The notes under the pieces: model-generated
Seen by the model: only the letters and a program-made list of their open reading frames with translations
Databases searched by the model: none
What the model was told of the DNA's origin: nothing
From: Methylococcaceae bacterium
GTDB lineage: Bacteria; Pseudomonadota; Gammaproteobacteria; Methylococcales; Methylomonadaceae
Assembly (NCBI GenBank): GCA_013140705.1
Contig: JABFSH010000002.1
Location: forward strand, 1 to 64,000
Direction: 5' to 3'
DNA: 64,000 nucleotides
Part shown: positions 26,536 through 36,208 of the stretch, piece by piece
How positions within the stretch are numbered: the stretch's first letter is position 1
Layout: the number at the start of each line of letters is the position of its first letter
Translations under genes and position numbers: made by a program

Positions 26536-29094
26536 ATGAACAACTCAAGTGTACATTCCAAGGCCGCCGCACAGGCTCAAGCATGGTGGCTTGACGGCAT
26601 CGCCACTCCCAAAGTTGGACCGACTGATGCAATAGGCCTGTCGGATAGCGAAGCACGTTCCAGACTTGAAAAATTTGGTCCCAATCTGTTCCGTGATCAC
26701 CATGAAAAATCACTGCTGATTCAATTTCTATCCCGATTCAAGAATCCATTGGTGCTTCTCCTGCTAGTAGCGAGTGCGATTTCAGCATTTACTGGGGAAA
26801 TAACCAACTTTGTCATCATAACGGTGATGGTGCTACTGAGTGTTACACTGGATTTTGTTCAGGAGCATCGTGCTGGCAAGGCCGCGGAGAGTTTACGCCA
26901 TTCAGTATCCGTGCAGGCCACGGTCATCCGCGATGGCAAGCCATTGAAAGTCGCAGTCAGTGTCGTGGTCCCCGGCGATCTTGTCGAGCTTTCAGCAGGC
27001 GATATGATTCCAGCGGACGGTTTGGTGCTGGAAGCCCGCGATCTATTTGTCAAACAGGCCCTGTTAACCGGCGAGTCTTACCCGGTTGAAAAAACAGCCG
27101 ATGCCCCCGCTAAAGATTCCACTGATTTCCAGGACGCCACCAACGCAGTGTTCATGGGTACCACTGTCATTAGCGGAAGCGCCCGGATGAGAGTGGTTAA
27201 AACCGGCACAGAAACGGCGATCGGCGCCATCGCAGACAGTATTACCCGTCAGTCGCCGCCAACAGCTTTTGAGATCGGTACTCACCGATTTGGCATGCTC
27301 ATCATGCGCTTAACCATCATGCTGGTTCTTTTCGTATTGCTGGTCAATGCCTTCATGCATAAACCCTGGCTGGATTCATTTCTGTTTGCAGTGGCACTCG
27401 CCGTGGGGTTAACCCCCGAATTGCTGCCAATGGTGGTTTCGGTCACGTTGTCTCGTGGGGCTCTGCACATGGCCAAGAAACGGGTCATCGTCAAACGTCT
27501 GACCGCCATACAGAACCTGGGATCAATGGACGTCCTCTGTACTGACAAGACCGGCACACTGACCGAGGCGAAAATTCGGCTGGAGCAACACCTGGATCCA
27601 CAAGGAAATCCCAGTGAACGAGTGCTGGAACTGGCCTACCTTAACAGCTTCTTTGAGACTGGCCTTAAAAGTCCTCTCGACGATGCAATTTTGGCCCACG
27701 AAAATATTGACGTAAGCACCTGGACCAAAATTGACGAAGTCCCGTTCGACTTTGAGCGTCGACGTGTGTCCGTTTTACTCGATAAAGGCACTAGCAGGTT
27801 ACTGATCGTCAAAGGCGCATCCGAAGAAATCATCGGACTTTGTACCCGTTATGAAGAACAGGGCAACACAGCCCAAAGTCCACTCGACAAAGCCTCCCGA
27901 GACCGGATACACGAGCAGCACAATGCCCTTGAAAAAGAGGGCTTCCGCGTATTGGGTATCGCCTGGCGCGAAGCTCCTGTGGATCATCCGCATGCTGTTG
28001 TCAGCGATGAGTCCGAGTTAATCTTTGCGGGTTTTGCCGGCTTTCTTGATCCACCCAAAGCAAGCGCCGGTGCTGCACTTGCCGCCCTTAAGGAGAGCGG
28101 TGTTGTGGTTAAGATTGTGACGGGGGATAGCGATCTGGTGACCCGGCATGTCTGTGCACAATTGAATATCGAAGTCACAGGAGTACTGATGGGAAAGGAT
28201 ATTGCCCAAATGGATGACTTTGCCCTACGGGCTAATGTCGAAAAAGCGAACCTGTTTTGCCGCGTCAATCCATCCCAGAAAGATCGTGTCATTTTGGCCC
28301 TTAAAGCGCGTGGCCATGTAGTCGGCTATTTGGGCGATGGCATCAATGACGCGCCATCACTCCATTCGGCAGATGTGGGCTTGTCGGTGGATTCAGCGGT
28401 TGATGTCGCCAAGGAAGCTGCCGACATGATCCTTCTGGATCATGACCTGCATGTCCTGCATGACGGCGTTCTGGAAGGCCGGCGCACGTTTGGCAATATT
28501 ATGAAATACATCATGATGGGCACCAGTTCAAACTTTGGCAACATGTTCAGCATGGCCGGCGCAGCGCTGTTTCTGCCCTTTCTGCCGATGCTGCCAACAC
28601 AAATATTGCTTAACAACATTCTCTATGACCTTTCTGAAGTACCGATTCCTTTGGATAAAGTAGACGAAGAGGAACTCCGCAAACCGCGGGTCCTGGATAT
28701 GAACTTTATTCGCAATTTCATGCTGGTGATTGGCCCCGTCAGCTCGGCTTTCGACTTTCTGACTTTCTATATCATGCTCAGTGTGCTGAACGCAAACGAA
28801 GCGCTGTTCCAAACTGGCTGGTTTATTGAGTCTCTGTCTACTCAGGTATTGGTGATCTTCGTCATCCGCACTCGCGGCAACCCGTTTAAAAGTCTAGCGC
28901 ACCCACTGCTCATGACAACGTCCCTTGCTATTGTAGCAATTGCTGCAATACTGCCCTTTACCCCATTGGGAACGTATTTCGGATTCGTTCCACCACCCAT
29001 TGAATTTTATGCGATTCTGGCAGCCATGGTGATCACCTATCTTGGAATCGTCGAAATAGCCAAAAGAGGTTTTTACCATTGGCACCGCAAGTAA
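26536..29094 (+). CDS. mgtA: Magnesium-translocating P-type ATPase
   Basis: The 852-residue protein has P-ATPase features in order: cation-ATPase N-terminal segment, actuator domain with LLTGESYPVEK, TM4 with GLTPELLPMVVS, phosphorylation motif DKTGTLT (D337), nucleotide-binding region, hinge GDGINDAPSLHSADVGLSVD and C-terminal membrane helices. TM4 and the following KRVIVKRLTAIQNLGSMD are typical of MgtA/MgtB (type IIIB), so Mg2+ uptake is the likely function. ATG 26536 has a weak GAAGGA upstream. No MgtA leader riboswitch was recognised in the upstream 400 bp. Confidence 0.92.
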   Translation: MNNSSVHSKAAAQAQAWWLDGIATPKVGPTDAIGLSDSEARSRLEKFGPNLFRDHHEKSLLIQFLSRFKNPLVLLLLVASAISAFTGEITNFVIITVMVLLSVTLDFVQEHRAGKAAESLRHSVSVQATVIRDGKPLKVAVSVVVPGDLVELSAGDMIPADGLVLEARDLFVKQALLTGESYPVEKTADAPAKDSTDFQDATNAVFMGTTVISGSARMRVVKTGTETAIGAIADSITRQSPPTAFEIGTHRFGMLIMRLTIMLVLFVLLVNAFMHKPWLDSFLFAVALAVGLTPELLPMVVSVTLSRGALHMAKKRVIVKRLTAIQNLGSMDVLCTDKTGTLTEAKIRLEQHLDPQGNPSERVLELAYLNSFFETGLKSPLDDAILAHENIDVSTWTKIDEVPFDFERRRVSVLLDKGTSRLLIVKGASEEIIGLCTRYEEQGNTAQSPLDKASRDRIHEQHNALEKEGFRVLGIAWREAPVDHPHAVVSDESELIFAGFAGFLDPPKASAGAALAALKESGVVVKIVTGDSDLVTRHVCAQLNIEVTGVLMGKDIAQMDDFALRANVEKANLFCRVNPSQKDRVILALKARGHVVGYLGDGINDAPSLHSADVGLSVDSAVDVAKEAADMILLDHDLHVLHDGVLEGRRTFGNIMKYIMMGTSSNFGNMFSMAGAALFLPFLPMLPTQILLNNILYDLSEVPIPLDKVDEEELRKPRVLDMNFIRNFMLVIGPVSSAFDFLTFYIMLSVLNANEALFQTGWFIESLSTQVLVIFVIRTRGNPFKSLAHPLLMTTSLAIVAIAAILPFTPLGTYFGFVPPPIEFYAILAAMVITYLGIVEIAKRGFYHWHRK

Positions 29095-29373
29095 ATTTTA
29101 GTGAGCAATTTTCAAGCATATTGTTACAGTGCCTGCTTGGAAATCTCTTATGTAAGGGAATAATAATAGGGAGCCTCTGATAAATGCATTTCGACTAGGC
29201 TCTCCTGAACACATTCCAAGGGTTCAGTACCCATAGGTTATAAATGCGAACGGGCATCTTGTTATAATCAGCAGCCTATACACATACCTGTCGAACTGCT
29301 TGAGCAGGAACGGGTTAGTTTTAGAGCTCACCCTAAATCTGTATGACGTATCGACTCTAAAAAGCCAAATGTA

Positions 29374-29892
29374 ATGACAGCAAAATCTAAAATAATTCTG
29401 TTGATCGCCCTGGTTGCCACTTTGCTATCCGGATGTACAGGCTTCGCTACCAATAAACAGTTGCAGGCTGTTTTTGATCAAATTGGTCTCGAAGCTGAAC
29501 AAACAGATCATGGCGTCGTAATATTTATTCCGGAAGTATATTTTGATTATAACAAAGCAGATCTGAATTCGAGTGCTCAAGAAAAAATTGAAAAAATGTC
29601 TTCAGTACTCAATGATTCTGCTGTCAAACCAAGAAAAATTCTTGTCGAAGGACACACTGATTCGGTGGGCTCAGATAAATTCAATCAGAGACTTTCCATT
29701 CAACGTGCCAATGCGGTCAAGCAAAGACTGATTTTTGAACATGTTTCCGCTGACCGGATCACGGCAGTAGGTTATGGAGAAAAATACCCGGTTGCACACA
29801 ACTCAAATGCCGATGGCAGTGACAGTGCTATAGGTCGGGCAAAAAATAGACGCGTTGAAATTTTGGTTAAAAACCCGCCAGCAATGCCCTGA
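29374..29892 (+). CDS. OmpA-family lipoprotein
   Basis: The 172-residue protein has a signal peptide with lipobox LLSGC. Its OmpA domain covers about residues 55-168, with YFDYNKADLNSSAQEKIEKM, VEGHTDSVGSDKFNQRLSIQ and the peptidoglycan-binding end RAKNRRVEILV. It is shorter than the 8495-9379 protein and lacks its long helical region. It stands alone; a diverged family B-like repeat lies upstream at about 29168-29310. Confidence 0.9.
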   Translation: MTAKSKIILLIALVATLLSGCTGFATNKQLQAVFDQIGLEAEQTDHGVVIFIPEVYFDYNKADLNSSAQEKIEKMSSVLNDSAVKPRKILVEGHTDSVGSDKFNQRLSIQRANAVKQRLIFEHVSADRITAVGYGEKYPVAHNSNADGSDSAIGRAKNRRVEILVKNPPAMP

Positions 29893-30032
29893 TCCGGCGT
29901 TGGCAAGATTCAAAGACTAACCGGATCGATTCTGTTTTTTTCGATAACTTCCCCCTTAACACGAATCGCCAGCCCATTTCTGGACGTAGGTGGCGCTGCT
30001 CGACTTCGAAAAGTTACGCCGGCAGTGGCCTG

Positions 30033-30048
30033 TGTACGCTACCGAACA
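30033..30048. promoter_or_regulatory. Palindromic operator candidate
   Basis: TGTACGCTACCGAACA is an exact match to the recurrent palindrome. It lies in the 29893-30558 gap, which otherwise holds a family B end and AT-rich DNA. The nearest downstream genes are the small frame at 30559 and the ATPase at 30696. Confidence 0.45.
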
Positions 30049-30187
30049 GTCATTATCGTATAGTTTATGTATGCTTTTTACTATTGATTAAATTGATGAT
30101 CCAAGCCTTACGTCCCCCAATATGGCTTGTCGTCTGTTCAGAATTAGCATACTCATCGTTTTAGTCAAAAGAAAAATTAATAATTAA

Positions 30188-30250
30188 GGGAACCTCTAAA
30201 AATTATTCGTTCATGCTTCGACACGCTCAGCACGAACGGATAAGTAACTG
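30188..30250. repeat. Family B element, left end
   Basis: GGGAACCTCTAAAAATTATT begins directly after TTAA (30184-30187) and continues with the TTCGACACGCTCAGCACGAA repeat. No matching right end was found, so it is truncated. Confidence 0.55.
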
Positions 30251-30558
30251 ATTTAACAAAATACCCCGTTACTTGAAGCGCAATCAATTGAAAATTGCTG
30301 CCAGGGTTGAAGAAGTTAATTTTTTATGGGTTATCAATACATCTTGAAAAAAGCGGTAACTATTCAGCGTGAAGCACTAAAAGTCCTCTCCCGCTGGAGA
30401 AGGCACTAGTTGTCGCACTGAATAGTTACAAAAAGCGTAACAATATTTTTTACAAATCTGGCCACCAACTTAATGACCGGTAATAGATTGTTGCAGTGTG
30501 TATAAGTCAAATATTCTGTTTGCCTTTATGACCGTTAGTACTAAAAACCAGAGGCGTA

Positions 30559-30693
30559 ATGATGTGGGAAAATCCATTTCCATCTCTAAAAAATAATACC
30601 CCATTGAAAACGGATTCCTTGTCATTACAGCATCCAAAAAAACAAAATCGAATCATAGAGCTTTCTATGTGTATGTTATTGGAGGTTAGATAA
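30559..30693 (+). CDS. Possible 44-residue peptide upstream of the ExeA-like gene
   Basis: ATG 30559 has AGAGG six bases upstream and opens a frame starting MMWENPFPSLKNNTPLK. The frame ends two bases before the ATG of the ATPase gene, covering that gene's GGAGG ribosome-binding site. This spacing would allow translational coupling. There is no recognisable domain, so it could be chance. Confidence 0.35.
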   Translation: MMWENPFPSLKNNTPLKTDSLSLQHPKKQNRIIELSMCMLLEVR

Positions 30694-30695
30694 GC

Positions 30696-32708
30696 ATGTT
30701 TGCCAAATATTTTGGTTTTAACGCAAACCCCTTTAGTCTGGCTGCTGACTTTTCACTTTTCAAAATTGATGCGCCTAAACAAGATATTTGCAATGCCATT
30801 CTTCGCGAATTAGATAAAGGTGCCCGCTATTTTCTGATCACTGGTGTGTCAGGTGTGGGTAAATCCCAGTTATTACGCTACCTTTTCACCCAACTACCAT
30901 TAGGTATACAAAGCTTTTCCTTGTCGGGTAACAGTGCCAATTATTCTGAAAAACTGCGTTTTATCATCGAACTTACCATCGAAAATTATCAGCTAGGAAA
31001 AAAGTCTCTCGTAGTCATTGATGACGCCCATGAAATTTCTGAAGAAGATTTACGATCGCTGCTTGCCTTGATATCGCAGAATAAAAAAGCAGTGCCTGCT
31101 TTCCCTATCATTCTTTGCGGGTTGAATAACCTGGAAATGAGACTGGAAAGTGTTGGCTACAAGAATTTGATCGAAGAGAATATCTGTCGATATCGTCTTT
31201 CAGGCCTCAATGAGTTGCACGTCCAAGATTATATAAATTTTCGTCTTAAACAAGTGGGTTATGTTAACGAAGGTGAAAACGAAATATTTTCAGCCCGCGC
31301 CATTAAGCTGATTGCAGCTTCATCGCAAGGAATTCCTCATGCAATCAATCTGGTTTGTGGGGCATCCCTATTGATTGCAAGTATTGATGATAACCGAATA
31401 GTAAGTGAGCAGATTGTTCAAGAAGCCGAACGCAGCTGCCTACTCTCGCCAAAATATTCATTAATGAAATCAGTACCTGAACAATTGATAAGCTTATCAA
31501 GCACCTCTTTAGTTTTGACAGATAGAAACGAGCGACAAATTCAGACGAGTAAGCCAAGGCAAGTTTTGTCATTCACTTTATGTAAGGCACTCGTAAATAG
31601 CTTGTCGGTCCTTTTCAGGATTCCGACAAAAAGCTACATGAGATTGCATCAAGCAACGATTACAAACCAAAATTTTTTGGATAAAAAAAGGCGGTTACAA
31701 AAAAAGTTCGAACTTGAAGTCTTATCAGGTATTGGAGTTTGTCTTTTGGGTCTCGCCTGCCTGTTTGTTTTCAACTTATCTGATAAGTCTAATTCAATCA
31801 AAAATATGGCTGAAATGTCATCAGAATCACGGCATACTCTACATGTGGGAAAAAAAATCACACCATCTTCTTCGTTTATCGAATTCAATAACCCGTCCAA
31901 TAAACCAGTAAAAAACTCCATTAACAAGCGTATTACAGTTGAATGGGAGTCGTTGAAACCTGACACAACAAACAAAATGGACAGTGCATTAGTAAACGCA
32001 ACGCACATTAAATTAGTCACTATTGCCAGGCAGGAAGTAAAGTACTTTAACAACGCATCTTACTTCCCTTTTGACGATCGTAACAGAATTCAATTTGTTA
32101 ATATTTCCGCTGAAAAAACTCAAAACTCTCCGAAAGCATGGCGAACTGATAAACAGTTCAATCGATTGGGCATAAACGAAAGATATGCCACCGGGCGCCC
32201 AAAAAAGCCTGCTGCCATGAGGGCATTCAATCAACATGCCGCTCATAAGCAGACACCCATCGCTTCCGAACTGGAGGCATCCGTTCGAGAAAGATCGACC
32301 AATCGTCTTAAGCTGGATGAGCTTGGTATCGATTACAGTGTTGAATCAATTTTGAAAGCGTCCAGGCTAGGCAATGTAAAGGCATTAAAATTACTGCTGG
32401 CGGGAGGTATTCCCCCCGATATCAAGGATACAACACAAAATGCATCCCCTCTTCTGGAAGGGGTCAAAAATGGGCACCTTCAAGTTGTGCAAACCCTATT
32501 AGAGAAAGGGGCAAATGCTGATATCAGAAATAACGACGGTCAGACCGCTTTGATTACTGCCGCCAGGAATGGTAATAAGACAATCGTTAAAGCCCTGCTC
32601 AAAGCAGGAGCGCATGCTAACGTTAAAGATCTAAAAGGCAGAACCGCACTCTCGTACGCCGTTCAAACCAATAATACCGAAATCATTAATTTGCTTGCCA
32701 GGAATTAA
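30696..32708 (+). CDS. ExeA-like AAA ATPase with membrane segment and ankyrin repeats
   Basis: Residues 1 to about 250 are an ExeA/GspA-type AAA domain: start MFAKYFGFNANPFSL, Walker A GVSGVGKS (50-57), Walker B LVVIDDAHE (D109/D110) and the arginine-rich segment near RYRLSGLNE. One membrane helix is at about 341-360. A long, poorly conserved linker follows, and residues 546-670 form about four ankyrin repeats (GANADIRNNDGQTALITAAR, GAHANVKDLKGRTALSYAV). ExeA normally has a periplasmic peptidoglycan-binding domain after the helix; here ankyrin repeats take that place. No secretion genes are adjacent. GGAGG lies before ATG 30696. Confidence 0.85.
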   Translation: MFAKYFGFNANPFSLAADFSLFKIDAPKQDICNAILRELDKGARYFLITGVSGVGKSQLLRYLFTQLPLGIQSFSLSGNSANYSEKLRFIIELTIENYQLGKKSLVVIDDAHEISEEDLRSLLALISQNKKAVPAFPIILCGLNNLEMRLESVGYKNLIEENICRYRLSGLNELHVQDYINFRLKQVGYVNEGENEIFSARAIKLIAASSQGIPHAINLVCGASLLIASIDDNRIVSEQIVQEAERSCLLSPKYSLMKSVPEQLISLSSTSLVLTDRNERQIQTSKPRQVLSFTLCKALVNSLSVLFRIPTKSYMRLHQATITNQNFLDKKRRLQKKFELEVLSGIGVCLLGLACLFVFNLSDKSNSIKNMAEMSSESRHTLHVGKKITPSSSFIEFNNPSNKPVKNSINKRITVEWESLKPDTTNKMDSALVNATHIKLVTIARQEVKYFNNASYFPFDDRNRIQFVNISAEKTQNSPKAWRTDKQFNRLGINERYATGRPKKPAAMRAFNQHAAHKQTPIASELEASVRERSTNRLKLDELGIDYSVESILKASRLGNVKALKLLLAGGIPPDIKDTTQNASPLLEGVKNGHLQVVQTLLEKGANADIRNNDGQTALITAARNGNKTIVKALLKAGAHANVKDLKGRTALSYAVQTNNTEIINLLARN

Positions 32709-32855
32709 ACCACCGGTAGCGGCAAATTCATCACCGCCAAAAGCCACTAATCTACGCTCAAGGGGCATATCAGGTTTAATTTTGTCGGTATTCATCATTT
32801 TTTCTCTTCGTCCAGACATACAATTTCTTTTATTAAATGCCTCGTTTACGGTTTA

Positions 32856-32871
32856 GGTACGCTAAAGCACA
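32856..32871. promoter_or_regulatory. Degenerate palindromic operator candidate
   Basis: GGTACG-CTAA-AGCACA has two mismatches to the consensus. It keeps the ACAGAC extension seen at 12145, 23296 and 34443, and lies 62 bp before the collagen-like gene. Weak on its own. Confidence 0.25.
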
Positions 32872-32933
32872 GACTTCGGTGGGAAGATCACGTAGTCTGT
32901 TTATCTGTCGTTATCAAAATAAAGGAAAGTATC

Positions 32934-33221
32934 ATGAAATCTTCGAAAATAATTATCGTTGTACTGACTGCCCTTGCTATGACCGGATGCTTTACGGGCC
33001 CTGCAGGCCCCCCCGGACCGCAAGGTGCAACGGGTGCTACGGGCGCAACCGGTTACACTGGCGCTGCTGGTGGCACGGGAGCTACCGGGGCAACCGGGTA
33101 TACAGGTTCAACCGGTGATACCGGTGCTACGGGCGCGACCGGATACCCTGGTGCGACCGGAAGGACGGGCATACGAGGAAATCCGAACGGTAGCACCGTC
33201 GTTATCGTGCCGGATCGCTAA
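32934..33221 (+). CDS. Collagen-like lipoprotein
   Basis: The 95-residue protein has a signal peptide and lipobox MTGC (Cys19), followed by 21 uninterrupted Gly-X-Y triplets, from [12 protein letters not shown] through repeated GAT/GYT units to GIRGNP, then a short tail [10 protein letters not shown]. It should form a collagen-like trimer anchored to the outer membrane, with threonines that could carry sugars. The DNA of the repeat is GC-rich and internally repetitive. AAAGGAAAG lies before ATG 32934, and a terminator-like hairpin follows. Confidence 0.88.
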   Translation: MKSSKIIIVVLTALAMTGCFTGPAGPPGPQGATGATGATGYTGAAGGTGATGATGYTGSTGDTGATGATGYPGATGRTGIRGNPNGSTVVIVPDR

Positions 33222-33230
33222 GTCAGATAA

Positions 33231-33257
33231 GCTGGGCATCATCTTAGTATGCCCGGC
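33231..33257 (+). terminator. Terminator-like hairpin
   Basis: GCTGGGCAT pairs with ATGCCCGGC (one G-T pair). The T-run after it is short (ATTT), so termination is likely but not certain. Confidence 0.45.
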
Positions 33258-33472
33258 ATTTCGCTGCACCCCTTTCAACTTTTCAAGGTCAAAAATTTGA
33301 GTTCATTGCCATTACCAGCACTTCAGCGAAGCTCGCTCGGCGAAGAACCGCCTGTAATCTTTAATTTTTATTGAATCAAATATTTATCACTGCATATGTC
33401 GCTAGCGATGCGCCTACTACCGTCGACAAATACCGAACAGCATCAATAACGACATGCCTGCCTACCATCAGT

Positions 33473-33844
33473 TTAGCGGATTTGCCCTTCCCGCCTAGTT
33501 TCCATTTTCAAATTTTCATATTCATGCTGTTCTAGTCTGCCATCTTCACCGGCGTCAACCTTGTCGAAAACGTTCAGCATGTAGGGAAAATTTTTTAATT
33601 CACTTTTAGTAATATTGTGATCTCCGTTGCTATCTGCTTGTTCAAATGAAGGCAATACACCTTTACCATCGGTTGGTTTACTGACCGGGTTACCTGGGCT
33701 TTCTGCCCATACTGGAACCGTAACAACACTAAGGCTCATACTCACGACAATCAACCGGAATGGTAAACGGATGCTGTTAAAAAAATGTGATAAGTTCCTG
33801 CTTTGGGTCCCACAAACTTCCAGACCGTTTTTGGTAATTTTCAT
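33473..33844 (-). CDS. Exported EF-hand protein
   Basis: The 123-residue protein has a hydrophobic export signal around LIVVSMSLSVVTVPVWAES, preceded by an unusually long N-terminus; a later start is possible. It then has two EF-hand loops, DSNGDHNITKSE and DAGEDGRLEQHE, with acidic residues at the calcium-coordinating positions. It is probably a periplasmic calcium-binding protein of unknown role. It stands alone on the minus strand. Confidence 0.8.
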   Translation of the reverse strand: MKITKNGLEVCGTQSRNLSHFFNSIRLPFRLIVVSMSLSVVTVPVWAESPGNPVSKPTDGKGVLPSFEQADSNGDHNITKSELKNFPYMLNVFDKVDAGEDGRLEQHEYENLKMETRREGQIR

Positions 33845-34072
33845 AATTGGCTCTCTCTACAGTAAAGATTAATCAGTGTTTGGTTTAACTTGAAAGATAA
33901 TTTCAATGACGACGTCAGATGCTTCTACGTGCGGTACCTGTTAATTCATGGTCAAAATTTTTGTATGGCAAAAATTAATGAATTCAAGCTGATTTGATCA
34001 TAGTGTGGACAAGCCATTTTATCGGTGCGGCAGCATACGGAGTGATCTTGAAAAAATAGTTTTACTCGCCTC

Positions 34073-34391
34073 TAAGGATATGGCAAAAAATAACTTACCG
34101 ATTGGGTGCCGAGAAAATTTTTCCGTTCGTCCTGAGCAAAATAAGCCCCCCTTCGGAGGCATGGCGTTACCATGAAACAGTCGCTGTTCGACGTACTTTT
34201 TTGTGTTTTCATATCTTTGCAAGTCATTGATTTTACAAATATAAAAAAGCTGTTTCTTGAGAGCTTATCGAAGGATGGACGGAAAAATTCCGCTCCGTAG
34301 CGGCAAGCCATTCATGCTTCGACAAGCTCAGCACGAACGGCTTGCCGGGCGATTTTGTGATTTCGGGAAGTTATTTTTTGCCATATCCTAA
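34073..34391. repeat. MITE-like element, family A, best copy
   Basis: It is about 319 bp, bounded by inverted repeats GGATATGGCAAAAAATAACTT (left) and its complement (right, ending at about 34388). The interior carries the 155-bp core also present at 1617-1772 and 12749-12890, the AATTTTTCCGTTCGTCCTGA repeat, and TTCGACAAGCTC/GAACGG copies. No transposase is encoded. Confidence 0.75.
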
Positions 34392-34442
34392 GTGCGACAA
34401 AACGACCACACACTGCGTAGGCAAACATCTTTGGAGACTTAC

Positions 34443-34458
34443 TGTTCGTTAGCGTACA
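34443..34458. promoter_or_regulatory. Palindromic operator candidate
   Basis: TGTTCGTTAGCGTACA is an exact match, followed by GACTT. The next gene on this strand is the small lipoprotein at 34701. Confidence 0.5.
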
Positions 34459-34700
34459 GACTTGTTCATATATCGAGAATAAACTACTCCCCAGCGCCCT
34501 CAAAGCGTGGAGCAGGAAACTTGCTCGGACTAATAAGGGTACCTCTACTTTTCGGTAGTTCTTGCCTTCAAGTTCGAAACTCATTAGTGATTATCACTGA
34601 AAATAAAATCCAATACAGCGCCACGATATCTTTTTCGATAGGTAGATTTTGAGAGAGTGGTGCAATCAACCTTTAATTTTTAATAAATAAAGAGAAGCTT

Positions 34701-34823
34701 ATGAAAATCGTCAGCCAATTATTATTAGTCATTATCACTGTTGCAACATTGACAGCTTGCGGTGAACAAGGTAAAGGCCCTAGCAAGCCGGCAACTATCA
34801 ATTCAACTTCCATATCGCAGTAA
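34701..34823 (+). CDS. Small (40-residue) lipoprotein
   Basis: The sequence MKIVSQLLLVIITVATLTAC forms a signal peptide with lipobox LTAC (Cys20), followed by only 20 polar residues (GEQGKGPSKPATINSTSISQ). It resembles entericidin-sized lipoproteins without a sequence match I can name. AGAGAAG lies upstream of ATG 34701. Confidence 0.65.
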   Translation: MKIVSQLLLVIITVATLTACGEQGKGPSKPATINSTSISQ

Positions 34824-35079
34824 CCACTACCTTGCAGAAATTAGGTCTGGTGTTTGGAGAAATTAAAATTCCGTCATAAGGACAGTTGGTACGAACACAA
34901 ATGATCTTAAAACATTTGAGTGTCCCAGATAGCCAAACACTTCACTATTCAATCACCAGACCTATGCTGGTTTGTTAAAGACGTTTTAAAGGCCAAGGAT
35001 AATAAGTAGGCCAGAGTCGACTTATTAAAATGTGATTTGAATTTTCCATTTGGCAGCAGTCATGAAACGTAATAACCCG

Positions 35080-35295
35080 TCAGTCTGAAGTAGTTGGCTT
35101 TTGTATTAATTTCAGTACCCGGTCAAAACTATATCCAATCAGTCCAATGGTCAGTAGTGTGACCATGATTCGAGTGATAAGAAACAGCTGTTTGAGTTCT
35201 ATCGTGTATTTTCCAGTCGCAATTTTTAAAAAAGGCACTAACCACAAAGAGGTAAGGCCATAAAATTTATACACATTGGCTTGTTGGGCGTTCAT
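35080..35295 (-). CDS. Small membrane protein, unknown
   Basis: About 71 residues, with two hydrophobic stretches (YGLTSLWLVPFLKIATG and LFLITRIMVTLLTIGLIGYS). AGAG lies before ATG 35295, which is preferred over the earlier in-frame start at 35328. No family was recognised. The stretch from here to 35761 shows no other gene. Confidence 0.5.
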   Translation of the reverse strand: MNAQQANVYKFYGLTSLWLVPFLKIATGKYTIELKQLFLITRIMVTLLTIGLIGYSFDRVLKLIQKPTTSD

Positions 35296-35761
35296 CGTTT
35301 TTCTCTTTAGCCATGTAGTTGTCATCATTGAATTTCTACATCTGCTTTGTAATTAAAAAATGCGTCCATGCACACTATTAACCTTCATTGTTTGAGCGAA
35401 GGAATACATACATAAGAAGAAAGCAGCGCCTTAAATCTCGCGCAACAGTTACTTCTATGAAATAACATCATCGCAATAGATTGTTTAATTCCGCCAGCGG
35501 AGCAAGCATGTCACTAATAGAGGCTACGCTGGTTCTGGAACCTTAAAGACAGTTTGCCGGTTGGTTGGTAGCTGGTGATTAAACCGGAACTTCAGCCATA
35601 GAGAATGAAGTCTTTTTCTTTGAGGCTATGCAAATCGATCTGCATAAGGTGGACTTACTTCAATACCATTTAAAATTTGCAAGGGTCAAGTCCAGTGGGA
35701 TTGACTCCAATAGCCGCAGGCCAGACGCATTACGTCGTGTTTACGGGTACTCAAGTAGTCG

Positions 35762-35947
35762 TTATTCTTCATGCTGCGGATTCTGCCTTCCGGATCCGAG
35801 CTTTTCAGAATAAGCGACGGGTATCAAGCAAGCATGTTGAGTCTTGGCGGTAAGATGATTTGGCTTAACTCCGATATATTTCAGTTGGTCATTGACGAAC
35901 CAAATCCACTGATCTAAAACCGTGTGTTGAAATTGTTTCCAGTTCAT
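35762..35947 (-). CDS. Diverged CsbD-like protein (YjbJ type)
   Basis: The 61-residue protein starts MNWKQFQHTVLDQW. Without gaps it can be laid against the E. coli YjbJ-type CsbD pattern: NWKQF, V, QW, D, L, I, K, L, K and Q fall in the same order and spacing over about 40 residues. The second half has lost the usual GK-IQ-YG ending. AGAGGAAAA lies just before ATG 35947. An imperfect palindrome (TGTCTC-ATAC-CGAACA) is at 36056, 109 bp upstream. It may be functional or on its way to decay. Confidence 0.55.
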   Translation of the reverse strand: MNWKQFQHTVLDQWIWFVNDQLKYIGVKPNHLTAKTQHACLIPVAYSEKLGSGRQNPQHEE

Positions 35948-36208
35948 TTAATTTTCCTCTAATTCGATGATTTAATGAGGCGACCGGTAAACCGAAAAAG
36001 CATATATGTTGTTTACCTTCTGAGTCAAAATATACAGCGTTTTACTCTTGTTATCTGTCTCATACCGAACATAGTAGAAGTTACATATTGACACTAGTCG
36101 GTCATTTTTGGTCAGGCAAGCACCCGATTTTTGAAGCTGGGTGTTATAGATAGCATGAAGTCGCCCAATCTCCTGATTTATGTTTACGATTAAGCAAGAC
36201 CACTCATA

